DNA of 41,212 bases from a virus: positions 1 through 41,212 of IMG/VR virus record IMGVR_UViG_3300010354_000009; one strand, 5' to 3'. Position numbers and translations under genes: made by a program. This document shows positions 19,417 through 26,963 of the stretch, piece after piece; position 1 is the first letter of the stretch; each line of letters starts with the position of its first letter. The notes beneath the pieces were generated by a model, which saw nothing but the letters and a program-made list of their open reading frames with translations, was not told the origin of the DNA and did not search any database.

Positions 19417-20393
19417 TACGTCAGATACCTGACGATGACAATACCGGAACCACCAGTAGGAACAACTGATCCATTTGCCGCGCTAGCGTTACCGCCGCCC
19501 CCACCTCCGGTGTTCGCGGTTCCGGGTGTGCCAACGGTTCCGCTACTAGCGGCCCCTGCTCCGCCTCCTCCTGCGCCACCAGTTCCACCGGCTCCGTTAT
19601 AACCCTGTCCACCTCCACCGCCAGCATAGTTAGTCGCGCTACCGCTGATGGAGTTTGACAGACCCCCACCACCGTTTCCTCCAGTAGTGCCAGTTGCAAC
19701 GGAACCAGCCGCGTTTGCACCCCCACCACCAGCGCCGGACGCCCAGTTGGCGATTGAGTTCTGGTACCGATAAAGACCGTTGCCGCCCTTGTTCCCCTGT
19801 GATGTACCAGCGATACCAAGGTAGGTGCCGAGAGCAAAACCGCCCTGCATTGAGTATGGGCTGTTGCCGCCCGTTCCAGCACCACCACCTGAGCCGCCAA
19901 AGAGCAGTTCATGGACTCCAAGTGTTGCGATGCCATTGACGGTGGCATTGCCGTATCCACCACCGCCACCGCCACCGAGGGCAACGTAACGGTCAAACAT
20001 TGACGCACCGCCCTGAGCGCCAAAGTAGTTATAGGTGAAACCGTCGATATTGAATGTTGACCCGGTACCACCAGCACCGACATTGACCCGGTAACTGTTT
20101 CCACCGACAAGAGAAATATTTGTTGCGGAGATGTACCCTCCAGCACCGCCGCCACCGCCGCCGCTGCCAGCGCCATTTACGCTTGGGATTCCGCCGCCGC
20201 AGCCACCGCCACCAACTACAAGAATGTCTACGGTAAGCGACGAATCATTGACAACGAAGAAATCTGCGCCCGTAGCGGTAAACGTGTGGATCGTGTAGGA
20301 ACCAGAAGTAGTGATCGTCCCACCAGATGCACGGCCGCCTAACGACGCACTCATATTGAAGAATGTTGGGTACTTCAATCTTGAGATTGCCAT
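19416..20393 (-). CDS. Glycine-rich tail fibre/adhesin
   Basis: 325 aa. From residue ~60 to the end the protein is dominated by GGGG, GGGGGGGYGN and GSGGGAGTGG clusters, the poly-Gly II type sandwich found in phage tail tips and adhesins. The N-terminal ~55 residues (MAISRLKYPTFFNMSASLGGRASGGTITTSGSYTIHTFTATGADFFVV) contain the HTFTATG-like 'glycine-rich domain' entry strand. Such fibres mediate host binding. Its position between small decorative proteins and tail genes agrees. Confidence 0.8.
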   Translation of the reverse strand: MAISRLKYPTFFNMSASLGGRASGGTITTSGSYTIHTFTATGADFFVVNDSSLTVDILVVGGGGCGGGIPSVNGAGSGGGGGGAGGYISATNISLVGGNSYRVNVGAGGTGSTFNIDGFTYNYFGAQGGASMFDRYVALGGGGGGGYGNATVNGIATLGVHELLFGGSGGGAGTGGNSPYSMQGGFALGTYLGIAGTSQGNKGGNGLYRYQNSIANWASGAGGGGANAAGSVATGTTGGNGGGGLSNSISGSATNYAGGGGGQGYNGAGGTGGAGGGGAGAASSGTVGTPGTANTGGGGGGNASAANGSVVPTGGSGIVIVRYLT

Positions 20394-20737
20394 TATGAGT
20401 TCTCCACTCCATATGCCGAAAAGTTGACGCTGGTTGAAGATGACGACACATTGAGGTAGCGGTTCGTTGGATCAAGAACGATTCCAGCGGTGAGAACTAC
20501 CGTGTCATTAGCCGCAACAGTTGCTTGAAATGCGATGTAGCGACCGGCAGCGTAGGTTGCTGATGCGGTGTTGATTGCAACTGTGTACGTTGCGCTTGAG
20601 GATGATGCGTTGCAAATGACGATGCTGGAGATAATCGTGCTTGTACCAGCGGTGCCACTTGCAGAGTAGAGGTTTGCGGCGGTACCGATGGTGCCAGAGC
20701 CAGCAGCGGCACCAAGCTGCTTATATGTCGCGGCCAT
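20393..20737 (-). CDS. Virion-associated beta-sandwich protein
   Basis: 114 aa. The protein is rich in short Ser/Thr/Ala beta strands (STIISSIVICNASSSSATYTVAINTASATYAAGRYIAFQATVAANDTVVLTAGIVLDPTNRYLNVSSSSTSVNFSAYGVE), the pattern of small phage accessory beta-sandwich domains seen next to tail fibres. It starts in an overlap with the upstream gene region and is coupled to the glycine-rich fibre. No catalytic motif. Confidence 0.65.
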   Translation of the reverse strand: MAATYKQLGAAAGSGTIGTAANLYSASGTAGTSTIISSIVICNASSSSATYTVAINTASATYAAGRYIAFQATVAANDTVVLTAGIVLDPTNRYLNVSSSSTSVNFSAYGVENS

Positions 20738-20740
20738 GAA

Positions 20741-21256
20741 TCAAGCTCCCATCAGAAGGAAAATATCGGGGTAGCCCCCACCACTAGAAGCAGCAGCACC
20801 CCACGATGCCCCGCCAGAACCATCAGCCACCAGCGTCTGACCAGCAGTAGCCGCACCAGAACCAACCTTGTCGTACGTGACAGCAGTCGAACCGATCTTC
20901 GTGTTCGTCACCGCACCAGTCGCCAGCAGCGTCGCCGTCACCACGCCAGTACCGTTGATGAACGCATTCGGCTCATCAAAGTCCTGGGCCGAAACACCGT
21001 GGTTGACGGTCGCGCCAGCGGAATGAGCTGTCGCGGTCGTGCCATCAACGGCACGAGTCACCGTCAGTGTCGTCCCAGAACGGGACGTGACCGTCACCAC
21101 CTCCTCAGAGGCCGTGTCCTGGTCAATGATCAGGGTGTACGGAGTCGAGGCAGGAAAGCCCGTGACCGCGCCCACGACCATCGAGGTCGCAACATCCGAG
21201 ATGCTGGACGACAGCGTCGTACGCTGCGCTGTACTGGAGTAATACCTACGGGCCAT
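20741..21256 (-). CDS. Structural tail-fibre-like protein
   Basis: 171 aa. N-terminal RTTLSSSISDVATSMVVGAVTGFPASTPYTLIIDQDTASEEVVTVTSRSGTTLTVTRAVDGTTATAHSAGATV is the 'phage tail repeat' hinge used at many fibre N termini to attach to the virion; the rest (FDEPNAFINGTGVVTATLLATGAVTNTKIGSTAVTYDKVGSG) reads like a trimerising fibre shaft with KIGS/TYDKVG turns. It overlaps nothing upstream and is separated from the connector gene by 9 bp. Confidence 0.7.
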   Translation of the reverse strand: MARRYYSSTAQRTTLSSSISDVATSMVVGAVTGFPASTPYTLIIDQDTASEEVVTVTSRSGTTLTVTRAVDGTTATAHSAGATVNHGVSAQDFDEPNAFINGTGVVTATLLATGAVTNTKIGSTAVTYDKVGSGAATAGQTLVADGSGGASWGAAASSGGGYPDIFLLMGA

Positions 21257-21265
21257 TTAGTCCTC

Positions 21266-22159
21266 TCAGCGGCTGTAGTGGCTACGAGCGGGGAACAGAT
21301 CCTGAAGACGCCGGGTCTCCTCCTGCAGGCGCACCTGGTACTGCTGCAGCATGTAGCGACCAAGCTGCGCGGCGGCACCCACGGGGCGCTGGTTCGCGGC
21401 GAAGTCCGCCTCCGCCGACATGCCGGACAGGTGCGGGGAGTCAAAGAACGGCACCATGCGGTAGGCGGCACCCAGACGAATCACGTCCTCTGCTGACGCC
21501 GGAAGGCCCGTCACCGTGACGAAATCATCGGACGGGTTCTCCAGCACGGTCGGCTGCTTCGCGTACACCACCTGCACCGTGCGACCGGGAACGATCGAGT
21601 CATACACCGACACCGTCGCACCCGTCGCAAACACACCCGTGTTCGCGTGCTGATCCATGCGCCAACGACGCACCGGCATCCACTCCTTGCTCGGGCCGAT
21701 CGTCTGCCAAGACACCTGCAGCACCTTCGTCGTGGCCGCCGGCAGCGCGTACGTCGTGATCGCGGGATTCAGGGTGAACGTCGTCACCCCGACACCCCAC
21801 AGGTCGGGGTACACCGCACGGATCGCCTCGTTGATGGCCCGCTTCACCAAGTTGCGGGGGAACAGGGGAGACGACACGACGCGCGTACCCGAGGCGTGGG
21901 AGGCAGCGGTCGTGCCGCGGTAGCCACGCCCATACGGGGGGATCGTCGCGGTCAACGCGGTCGTGTCAATCGTATCCGCCCAGATCAGCTCGTCATCAAT
22001 CTCCAGCACGCCACGGGAGATCGCGGTCGCATCCGCCAGCGACAGGGTCGTTGCCGACGCGGACGCGTTCGCCGTCAGGTACGTGGCCTGATCCTGCAGG
22101 GTCGTGAACCCATACAGGTACAGCAGCGTGGAGTCGGTCAGTTCGCTGAACGTGCTCAT
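21266..22159 (-). CDS. Head-tail connector / tail tubular protein-like
   Basis: 297 aa. After an N-terminal strand-rich part (ASASATTLSLADATAISRGVLEIDDELIWADTIDTTALTATIPPYGRGYRGTTAASHASGTRVVSSPLFPRNLVKRAINEAIRAVYPDLWG), it has a beta-sandwich with VYAKQPTVLENPSDDFVTVTGLPASAEDVIRLGAAYRM and a C-terminal helix LGRYMLQQYQVRLQEETRRLQDLFPARS. The order helical segment, beta domain and C-terminal long helix is that of tail adaptor or tubular proteins next to portals in podoviruses. Function inferred from position and shape. Confidence 0.65.
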   Translation of the reverse strand: MSTFSELTDSTLLYLYGFTTLQDQATYLTANASASATTLSLADATAISRGVLEIDDELIWADTIDTTALTATIPPYGRGYRGTTAASHASGTRVVSSPLFPRNLVKRAINEAIRAVYPDLWGVGVTTFTLNPAITTYALPAATTKVLQVSWQTIGPSKEWMPVRRWRMDQHANTGVFATGATVSVYDSIVPGRTVQVVYAKQPTVLENPSDDFVTVTGLPASAEDVIRLGAAYRMVPFFDSPHLSGMSAEADFAANQRPVGAAAQLGRYMLQQYQVRLQEETRRLQDLFPARSHYSR

Positions 22160-22476
22160 CCATTACTCGCATTCACAAACTTGGCCGTCTTCTTGTTCAC
22201 GATCATGTGCGCGGGCGGATCCTTCTGGGCGTCATACGGGCGACCCAGCTTCTTCGTCGCGGCCTCGGCCTCACGGACCTTTGCGACCGTCGTGGACTCC
22301 GGCTGAATGCCGTTCGCCCGAGCGACCCGGTACGCCGCCAGATCACCCCGAGTTTTCTCCCACACGCCCTGCAATGGCGAGTTGATGACCGAGTTCACGG
22401 TCACGTTCGCTGCCTGCAGGCACTCCGCATACGAGTCGTGGTCCTTCGTCCGGCAGCCACTACGACAGTTACTCAC
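22156..22476 (-). CDS. Small conserved structural-region protein
   Basis: 106 aa, GTG start overlapping the upstream stop. It begins MSNCRSGCRTKDHDSYAECLQAANVTVN, with three cysteines likely to bind a metal, and continues as a helical protein whose C-terminal part contains PAHMIVNKKTAKFVNASNG. The Cys-rich beginning followed by a helix suggests a small connector or adaptor. I have no family name for it. Confidence 0.65.
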   Translation of the reverse strand: MSNCRSGCRTKDHDSYAECLQAANVTVNSVINSPLQGVWEKTRGDLAAYRVARANGIQPESTTVAKVREAEAATKKLGRPYDAQKDPPAHMIVNKKTAKFVNASNG

Positions 22477-23441
22477 GCAACCTCCACAAGATCCGAGCGG
22501 CCAGCGGCCACGAACGCCTGGTATTCGGTCTCCGACAACTGGTAATGCCGCCCACCGAGGAACGCGTAATCCGCGTCCTGCAAGTCCTGCTGATACACGT
22601 AGTCCGTGATCGTGACCACGTTGTCCTTGATCAGGATCGTCTGCGCCGTATCGATCCCGTACCGAGAGAACGGCAGGACCGACGTGTACACCTGCTCGTA
22701 CGTGGGTTGCGCGAGCCGGTAGATCGGCAGAGCCGTGAGGGGACCAAGGGTCACATCCGCGCTCAACGACGCCGTACTGTTCGTAACAACCCGTGTTCCG
22801 GTCGCGGCTAGATCCGCGTCCCCGTTCAGGTCCGCGGTGCCCGCGTTGATGATCAACCCACCGAGTGCCGTGAGGTCTGACTCCGCGCTCATCGCGGACG
22901 CAGCGACCTTCACGATCGTGCCCGCAGCAACCAGGTCAGACGACCCGATTACGATCGAGGCACCCAGTTCCACGCGGGTCGCGGTCGCCTGCAGATCGGA
23001 CTCGACAGAAAGGGTCGCATAAGCGACGGCATAACGCAGCGCGTTACTGCTCAGGTCAGATTCGCCCGACAGGGTGCTCGCCGCGACACCGACATAGATG
23101 CCGGTCGCGTACAGGGCCGACTCGCCCGTAAGGGCACTGGCGGCGGGAACCACTCGGACTGCGGCGGCGGTCAGATCCGACTCAGCGGTCAGTGCTGTCG
23201 CACCGACCACCACCCGCGTTCCAGACGCGGCAAGATCGGACTCCGCCGTCAGTGCTGTGTTTGCGGTAATGACGATGCCGCCGACAGCCGTCAGGCTTGA
23301 CTCAGCCGTTAACGCAGCGGACGCCTTGTAGATGCCCGTCGCGGACGCGGACAGGGAGGAGTCTGCGGTAAGACCCGCAGCCCCAGAGAACTGCTGCGGG
23401 ATACCGAGCAGGGCAACTACCCGCTCAGTAATACCCAGCAT
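22473..23441 (-). CDS. Structural protein with eleven ~20-residue repeats
   Basis: 322 aa. Residues ~20-240 consist of about eleven tandem units of ~20 residues with the pattern (A)xALTAESDLxAxGxxVxV, e.g. ANTALTAESDLAASGTRVVV and GATALTAESDLTAAAVRVVP. This periodicity fits a beta-solenoid or fibre shaft. The last ~80 residues (YRLAQPTYEQVYTSVLPFSRYGIDTAQTILIKDNVVTITDYVYQQDLQDADYAFLGGRHYQLSETEYQAFVAAGRSDLVEV) resemble the small protein encoded at 23832-24089, so the gene looks like a fusion of a common phage module with a repeat array. No SD is strong; coupling to the upstream gene is likely. Confidence 0.7.
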   Translation of the reverse strand: MLGITERVVALLGIPQQFSGAAGLTADSSLSASATGIYKASAALTAESSLTAVGGIVITANTALTAESDLAASGTRVVVGATALTAESDLTAAAVRVVPAASALTGESALYATGIYVGVAASTLSGESDLSSNALRYAVAYATLSVESDLQATATRVELGASIVIGSSDLVAAGTIVKVAASAMSAESDLTALGGLIINAGTADLNGDADLAATGTRVVTNSTASLSADVTLGPLTALPIYRLAQPTYEQVYTSVLPFSRYGIDTAQTILIKDNVVTITDYVYQQDLQDADYAFLGGRHYQLSETEYQAFVAAGRSDLVEVA

Positions 23442-23444
23442 GGG

Positions 23445-23828
23445 CTAGCTCAGGCTCAGGGTGATGCTGCTCGCACCGAACTGCAGGGTGTCCCCAGACG
23501 CCGTCGTCTTATTCGCCGTCAGAGCACCATACGCGAGGCGCTTCGGCGTGCCCGCCGAATCGTAGATCTCAATCCCGACCACGGTCGCCACCGGCATCCC
23601 CGTGAAATTGATCTCCGCACTGTTCGCGATCTGGCCGCTGGACGCGGAACCGAACGCAATCGTCTGACGGGCATACGAGCCACCGGTCACCTCAGTGCCA
23701 GCGGCACTGTCAGACCCGTTTGCCGTCATCAACGCCAGCTTGATCGGGGTCGTGACGCTGTACGCGGCAGTCCCGACCAGCGCATCGAGAAGCTGGTTCT
23801 CAATCGTGTTTGGCAGATTGTCAGCCAC
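23445..23828 (-). CDS. Gp80-like minor structural protein
   Basis: 127 aa. MADNLPNTIENQLLDALVGTAAYSVTTPIKLALMTANGSDSAAGTEVTGGSYARQTIAFGSASSGQIANSAEINFTGMPVATVVGIEIYDSAGTPKRLAYGALTANKTTASGDTLQFGASSITLSLS follows the pattern ENKLLD...T-P-LxLALxTA...G-xYARxxI-F...GIxIYDSAG...LxYGAL..., the actinophage Gp80-type family found near tail and head genes. A decoration, fibre base or neck role is likely. Confidence 0.75.
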   Translation of the reverse strand: MADNLPNTIENQLLDALVGTAAYSVTTPIKLALMTANGSDSAAGTEVTGGSYARQTIAFGSASSGQIANSAEINFTGMPVATVVGIEIYDSAGTPKRLAYGALTANKTTASGDTLQFGASSITLSLS

Positions 23829-23831
23829 TTG

Positions 23832-24089
23832 CTACTCCTCAGTGGGTGTGTATCCGGCTGCAATCAACAGCGCGGCTTCTTCGTCGCTGATCGGGTAGAT
23901 GTGCCCACCCTGGTAAATAAAGTCAACGTCAGGGTCCGTGAACAGACCCACATTGGGGGAGACGACCGTCTCGTACGATGCACCCCGCTTGATCACCGTG
24001 TACGCGTACGTCCAGCGATATCGGGACAGCAGCGGGCCGCCACGAGCGGGTTTCAGCTCGTACGTGGGCGGCGTGAACACGTACCCCAA
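23832..24089 (-). CDS. Small structural protein with C-terminal module shared with 22473-23441
   Basis: 85 aa from a TTG start preceded by GGAGGAAAG. The tail YAYTVIKRGASYETVVSPNVGLFTDPDVDFIYQGGHIYPISDEEAALLIAAGYTPTEE parallels the C terminus of the repeat protein (YVYQQDLQDADYAFLGGRHYQLSETEYQAFVAAG...). A hairpin at 24114-24146 precedes it, so expression is separated from the major capsid gene. Role likely in virion assembly; no named family. Confidence 0.65.
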   Translation of the reverse strand: MGYVFTPPTYELKPARGGPLLSRYRWTYAYTVIKRGASYETVVSPNVGLFTDPDVDFIYQGGHIYPISDEEAALLIAAGYTPTEE

Positions 24090-24113
24090 TGTTTCTTTCC
24101 TCCCCCAACAGCA

Positions 24114-24146
24114 GGGACCGCCACCCCGTAATGGAGTGACGGTCCC
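24114..24146. terminator. Hairpin after major capsid gene
   Basis: GGGACCG/CGGTCCC arms extended by an imperfect inner stem (13 bp with two mismatches, 5-nt loop) between the MCP stop and the next TTG start. No U-run follows, so it may act as an attenuator, RNA-stability element or processing site rather than a clean terminator. Confidence 0.45.
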
Positions 24147-24169
24147 CACCGTCAGATGTTCAGCGCCTA

Positions 24170-25096
24170 CTAGGAGGCGATGGACGAACCGGACTCAACC
24201 CGGTACAGCGCGGCCTCGCGGAAGCGAGCCCACCCTGCGAGCGCGTACCAGCCCACGGGGCGGAAGCGCATGAGCTTGTCAACGACAGGGCCGATGACGA
24301 TGCCCGGCTCGACGGCAACAGCCTCGGCAAGAGCCTGCTGACCGGCGATGATCGTGCGGTAGTTCTTGGCGCTTGAGGCACCATCGGTGCCGACGTACGC
24401 ACGCGGGGTCTCCACGATGTACGCGCCACCGAGCACACCAGTCACGGCGTTGAGGATGTTCCCAACGTTCGGATCGGTGTACTTGCGGATGTCCTCAAAC
24501 GCGAGAGCGCCGGTCTCCGAACGGAGATCATGCGCGGTCTCCGGGTGCGTGTACGCGGCGTACAGCATCCCCTCCCGCGGGACAGCGTTGCCAGCACGGA
24601 GCTTGGCAACAGCCTTGCGGATCTGGGCACCGCCCAGCGTCATCGCAGCGGTCACGCCCGAGGTCGCGGTAGCGGACCCCGAGTAGATGACGTTACTGCC
24701 CTGACGCAGGACGCCGACGACAACCTTGTCAATCGAGTCAGCGAGGTTGTAGGCGACCAGGTTCGCGACAGCCGGATCAACATCCGAAAACGCGAACTCA
24801 CCCAGCTTGCGGGTGTTGAGCACGGTGTTGCCGTACTCGTTGAGGGTGACGGAAACGGTATTCACGTCACTGATTGCGACCGCGTCGGGATCGGTGGTCT
24901 CGGTCAGGGTACTCGTCGCAGCGGCGAGATCCTGGTAAAGCGAGAACACAACCGAGGAACCCGGCATGGCCTGCTGAACCGGGCGCTTGTCCGCAAGATT
25001 GCGGAACATCGGCTGGGAACGAAGAGCGAACTCGACGTACCGGTCGTATGCGGTCTTGACAAGACCAGCAAGCGCAGAGGTATCAGTGTAAGCCAA
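24170..25096 (-). CDS. Major capsid protein (N4-gp56-like)
   Basis: 308 aa, TTG start with a near-perfect AAGGAGGTGA ribosome binding site. The order ALAGLVKTAYDRYVEFALRSQPMFRNLADKRPVQQAMPGSSVVFSLYQDLAAATSTLTETTDPDAVAISDVNTVSVTLNEYGNTVLNTRKLGEFAF ... LVAYNLADSIDKVVVGVLRQ ... GMLYAAYTHPETAHDL ... IVGPVVDKLMRFRPVGWYALAGWARFREAALYRVE is the HK97-fold N4-gp56-type capsid protein known from podoviruses and actinophages. It follows the scaffold gene directly, as usual. Confidence 0.88.
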   Translation of the reverse strand: MAYTDTSALAGLVKTAYDRYVEFALRSQPMFRNLADKRPVQQAMPGSSVVFSLYQDLAAATSTLTETTDPDAVAISDVNTVSVTLNEYGNTVLNTRKLGEFAFSDVDPAVANLVAYNLADSIDKVVVGVLRQGSNVIYSGSATATSGVTAAMTLGGAQIRKAVAKLRAGNAVPREGMLYAAYTHPETAHDLRSETGALAFEDIRKYTDPNVGNILNAVTGVLGGAYIVETPRAYVGTDGASSAKNYRTIIAGQQALAEAVAVEPGIVIGPVVDKLMRFRPVGWYALAGWARFREAALYRVESGSSIAS

Positions 25097-25102
25097 CTGT
25101 GT

Positions 25103-25119
25103 TCACCTCCTTCAGGTGA
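25103..25119 (-). promoter_or_regulatory. Hairpin that can sequester the capsid ribosome binding site
   Basis: The MCP Shine-Dalgarno AAGGAGGTGA forms one arm of TCACCT-GAAGG-AGGTGA on the minus strand (perfect 6-bp stem, 5-nt loop), placed 7-14 bases before the TTG start. A hairpin covering a consensus SD would give translational control of the most abundant protein. Confidence 0.45.
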
Positions 25120-25147
25120 GAGATAACAGGATTGATAGAACGAGGGA

Positions 25148-25636
25148 CTAGACCGCCTGCGGTCCAGACACGTTCCCGAACAGCACCTTGTTCAGCTCCT
25201 CAGGATTAGAGGCCGACCGGATAAGGGACGAAAGCTGATCAGGATCATTCGTGAACGGCTGACCCGAAGACTGCGTCGCGCTAATGCGCTGCCACGCAGC
25301 CAAATTCGGATCCACCTGCTGCGGCTGTCCCTCAGTCTCGGCAGGGGCAGCGGTCACACCGAACACGTCGGCGTTCTCCGTAACCCAAGCCTCAACCTCC
25401 TCCGCAGAGGTCGCATCAGCAGGAATGAACTTCGCGATCTTCTCGGGAAGTCCCTTTGATGCGAGAACGTCCTTGACCGACCTTTCACGAACCGACGACA
25501 TGAGCAACTCCTTCTCGGCAGTCACTTCCTTCAACTGCTTCTGAAGCGCCTTGTAGGCTTTCCGCAGATCCCGAAGTGCGCCAGAGTCACCCTGAGCGTC
25601 CCCAAAATCGTCGTCGTCAAAGTCGAAATCGGACAT
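25148..25636 (-). CDS. Capsid scaffold protein
   Basis: 162 aa. An acidic start (MSDFDFDDDDFGDAQGDSG) leads into a long coiled coil (ALRDLRKAYKALQKQLKEVTAEKELLMSSVRERS), a Pro/Gln-rich middle and a helical C terminus (PDQLSSLIRSASNPEELNKVLFGN). This is the profile of phage scaffolding proteins, and it lies immediately before the capsid gene. ATG start with GGGAGAAACAC upstream. Confidence 0.8.
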   Translation of the reverse strand: MSDFDFDDDDFGDAQGDSGALRDLRKAYKALQKQLKEVTAEKELLMSSVRERSVKDVLASKGLPEKIAKFIPADATSAEEVEAWVTENADVFGVTAAPAETEGQPQQVDPNLAAWQRISATQSSGQPFTNDPDQLSSLIRSASNPEELNKVLFGNVSGPQAV

Positions 25637-25754
25637 GTGTTTCTCCCAACTGGTTGATAGGTGATGTCGCCACCCGCACCACTACTCGGGGAAGTAGCAA
25701 TGGCTGTGACTACCGGTCTTTCACGCCGCCAGGGCCGGTCGGTCTGGCTGGGAG

Positions 25755-25840
25755 TGGACGAGCCCAGAATCGAACTGGGGTGAGGTCACTGCGCAGGTAG
25801 CAACACCGCGTCCTACGTGACCACTGAACCTGTCTCGCCC
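25755..25840 (-). tRNA. tRNA-like element with non-standard fold
   Basis: 86 nt. Acceptor GGGCGAG/CTCGTCC (one G-U) with discriminator A, and T-arm CCCAG-TTCGATT-CTGGG with exact spacing, are convincing. The middle does not give normal D and anticodon arms; instead GGTCACGTAGG pairs with CCTGC...GTGACC (a 3-nt GCA bulge) around a 14-nt loop. No 3' CCA is encoded. Alternatives with anticodon loops containing TGC or GCG need mismatched stems. It could be a degenerate tRNA, a regulatory tRNA mimic, or an attachment remnant. It lies in the gap between the 25849 gene and the scaffold gene. Confidence 0.45.
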
Positions 25841-25848
25841 GTATTCAG

Positions 25849-26958
25849 TTAAATACTTGCCGTCCTCGTCAGGGTGTCCCTGCCCGCAGCAGACGTGCCA
25901 CCGAAACGGGCACGCTCCCGCGACTGCAGACCCTTCACCTTCCGCTGAGCCTCAGGATCAATACTGAACTCGCTCTGCAGGATCTCTGAATCCGACAAAT
26001 CCGTTGCCTCAAGGTTCGCCAGACGCTTCGTCGCGTCCCGCACTTGACGAGCCGTACCGAGCTGAATCGCCGCATTTTGCGTTGACAGGTCATTCGGACC
26101 GGACAGGGCAGCGATTGACTCCGCGGTGTTCACGTCCGCGTCAAGGCCACGAGCCTGCGCCAGACCACCGAAGATCGCGGCGTTCGCCTTCCGGTTGATC
26201 TGATCCTGCGTACGGGTCGGATCCAGCGTGTACGCGACCAGGTCCGCGGCGGACACGTTGTAGTACCGCTGCAGGGCGTCACGGACCTCCGGTGCGGTCT
26301 CGTTCACGACGCGCTGCGCGTCCGCAATCCGGTTCTTCACCTCAGTGACGGACACCGTGTAGTCACCGACGAGCTGCGCGATCGCGTCCCGCTCCGTGGG
26401 GCTACCCGCCCCACCAAGATATGACTGTAGTCCAGCCTCGCGGAACGCCTGCCGGTACTCCGTCTCCAGACGGATGTAATCCGCCTCGTTACGCACGTCA
26501 TTGATGCCCTTCTGCTGAAGAGCAGTCAGCCCCTTGAACCGCGTCTTGTAGGCATCTGTCTGGCGCAGACCATTGGCGATGAGGGCCGTGTTGTAGTTGT
26601 ACTGCGCGACAAGCGCATCCACACTGCCAGCAAGTTCACCAAGCCCATACTGCGTGAGCAGATCGCGCAGGTACGCGCTGGCCGTGTCGCGGGCCTGCGC
26701 CCTGTAAAAGTCCGCAAGGCTCGTGTCGGGTGCAACAGGTGTCGGAGTGGGTGCCGGTGCGGGGCCGGGATCCGGTGTCGGCGCTGGAGCCTGAGGCGTG
26801 GGGGCAGGTGCCGGTGGGGCGTTCTGAATCATTGCCTGAACAGCAGCGGGGGATGAGCCCTGAGCGTTGTTCAGCACGGGAGCCGGGGTCGGAGACTGGG
26901 CATTCGCCCCTGTATCGGGAACGTTGCGCCACGCTCCGCCAGCGTAGATCAGTGCCAT
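25849..26958 (-). CDS. Virion structural protein with proline-rich N terminus
   Basis: 369 aa. After MALIYAGGAWRNVPD comes a Pro/Ala-rich linker (residues ~25-80, APTPQAPAPTPDPGPAPAPTPTPVAPD), then an almost entirely helical body (FYRAQARDTASAYLRDLLTQYGLGELAGSVDALVAQYNYNTALIANGLRQTDAYKTRF...). Helical, soluble proteins of this kind cluster with portals and injection proteins in podovirus-like actinophages. Likely an internal virion or ejection component. ATG start. Confidence 0.65.
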   Translation of the reverse strand: MALIYAGGAWRNVPDTGANAQSPTPAPVLNNAQGSSPAAVQAMIQNAPPAPAPTPQAPAPTPDPGPAPAPTPTPVAPDTSLADFYRAQARDTASAYLRDLLTQYGLGELAGSVDALVAQYNYNTALIANGLRQTDAYKTRFKGLTALQQKGINDVRNEADYIRLETEYRQAFREAGLQSYLGGAGSPTERDAIAQLVGDYTVSVTEVKNRIADAQRVVNETAPEVRDALQRYYNVSAADLVAYTLDPTRTQDQINRKANAAIFGGLAQARGLDADVNTAESIAALSGPNDLSTQNAAIQLGTARQVRDATKRLANLEATDLSDSEILQSEFSIDPEAQRKVKGLQSRERARFGGTSAAGRDTLTRTASI

Positions 26959-26963
26959 TCAGA

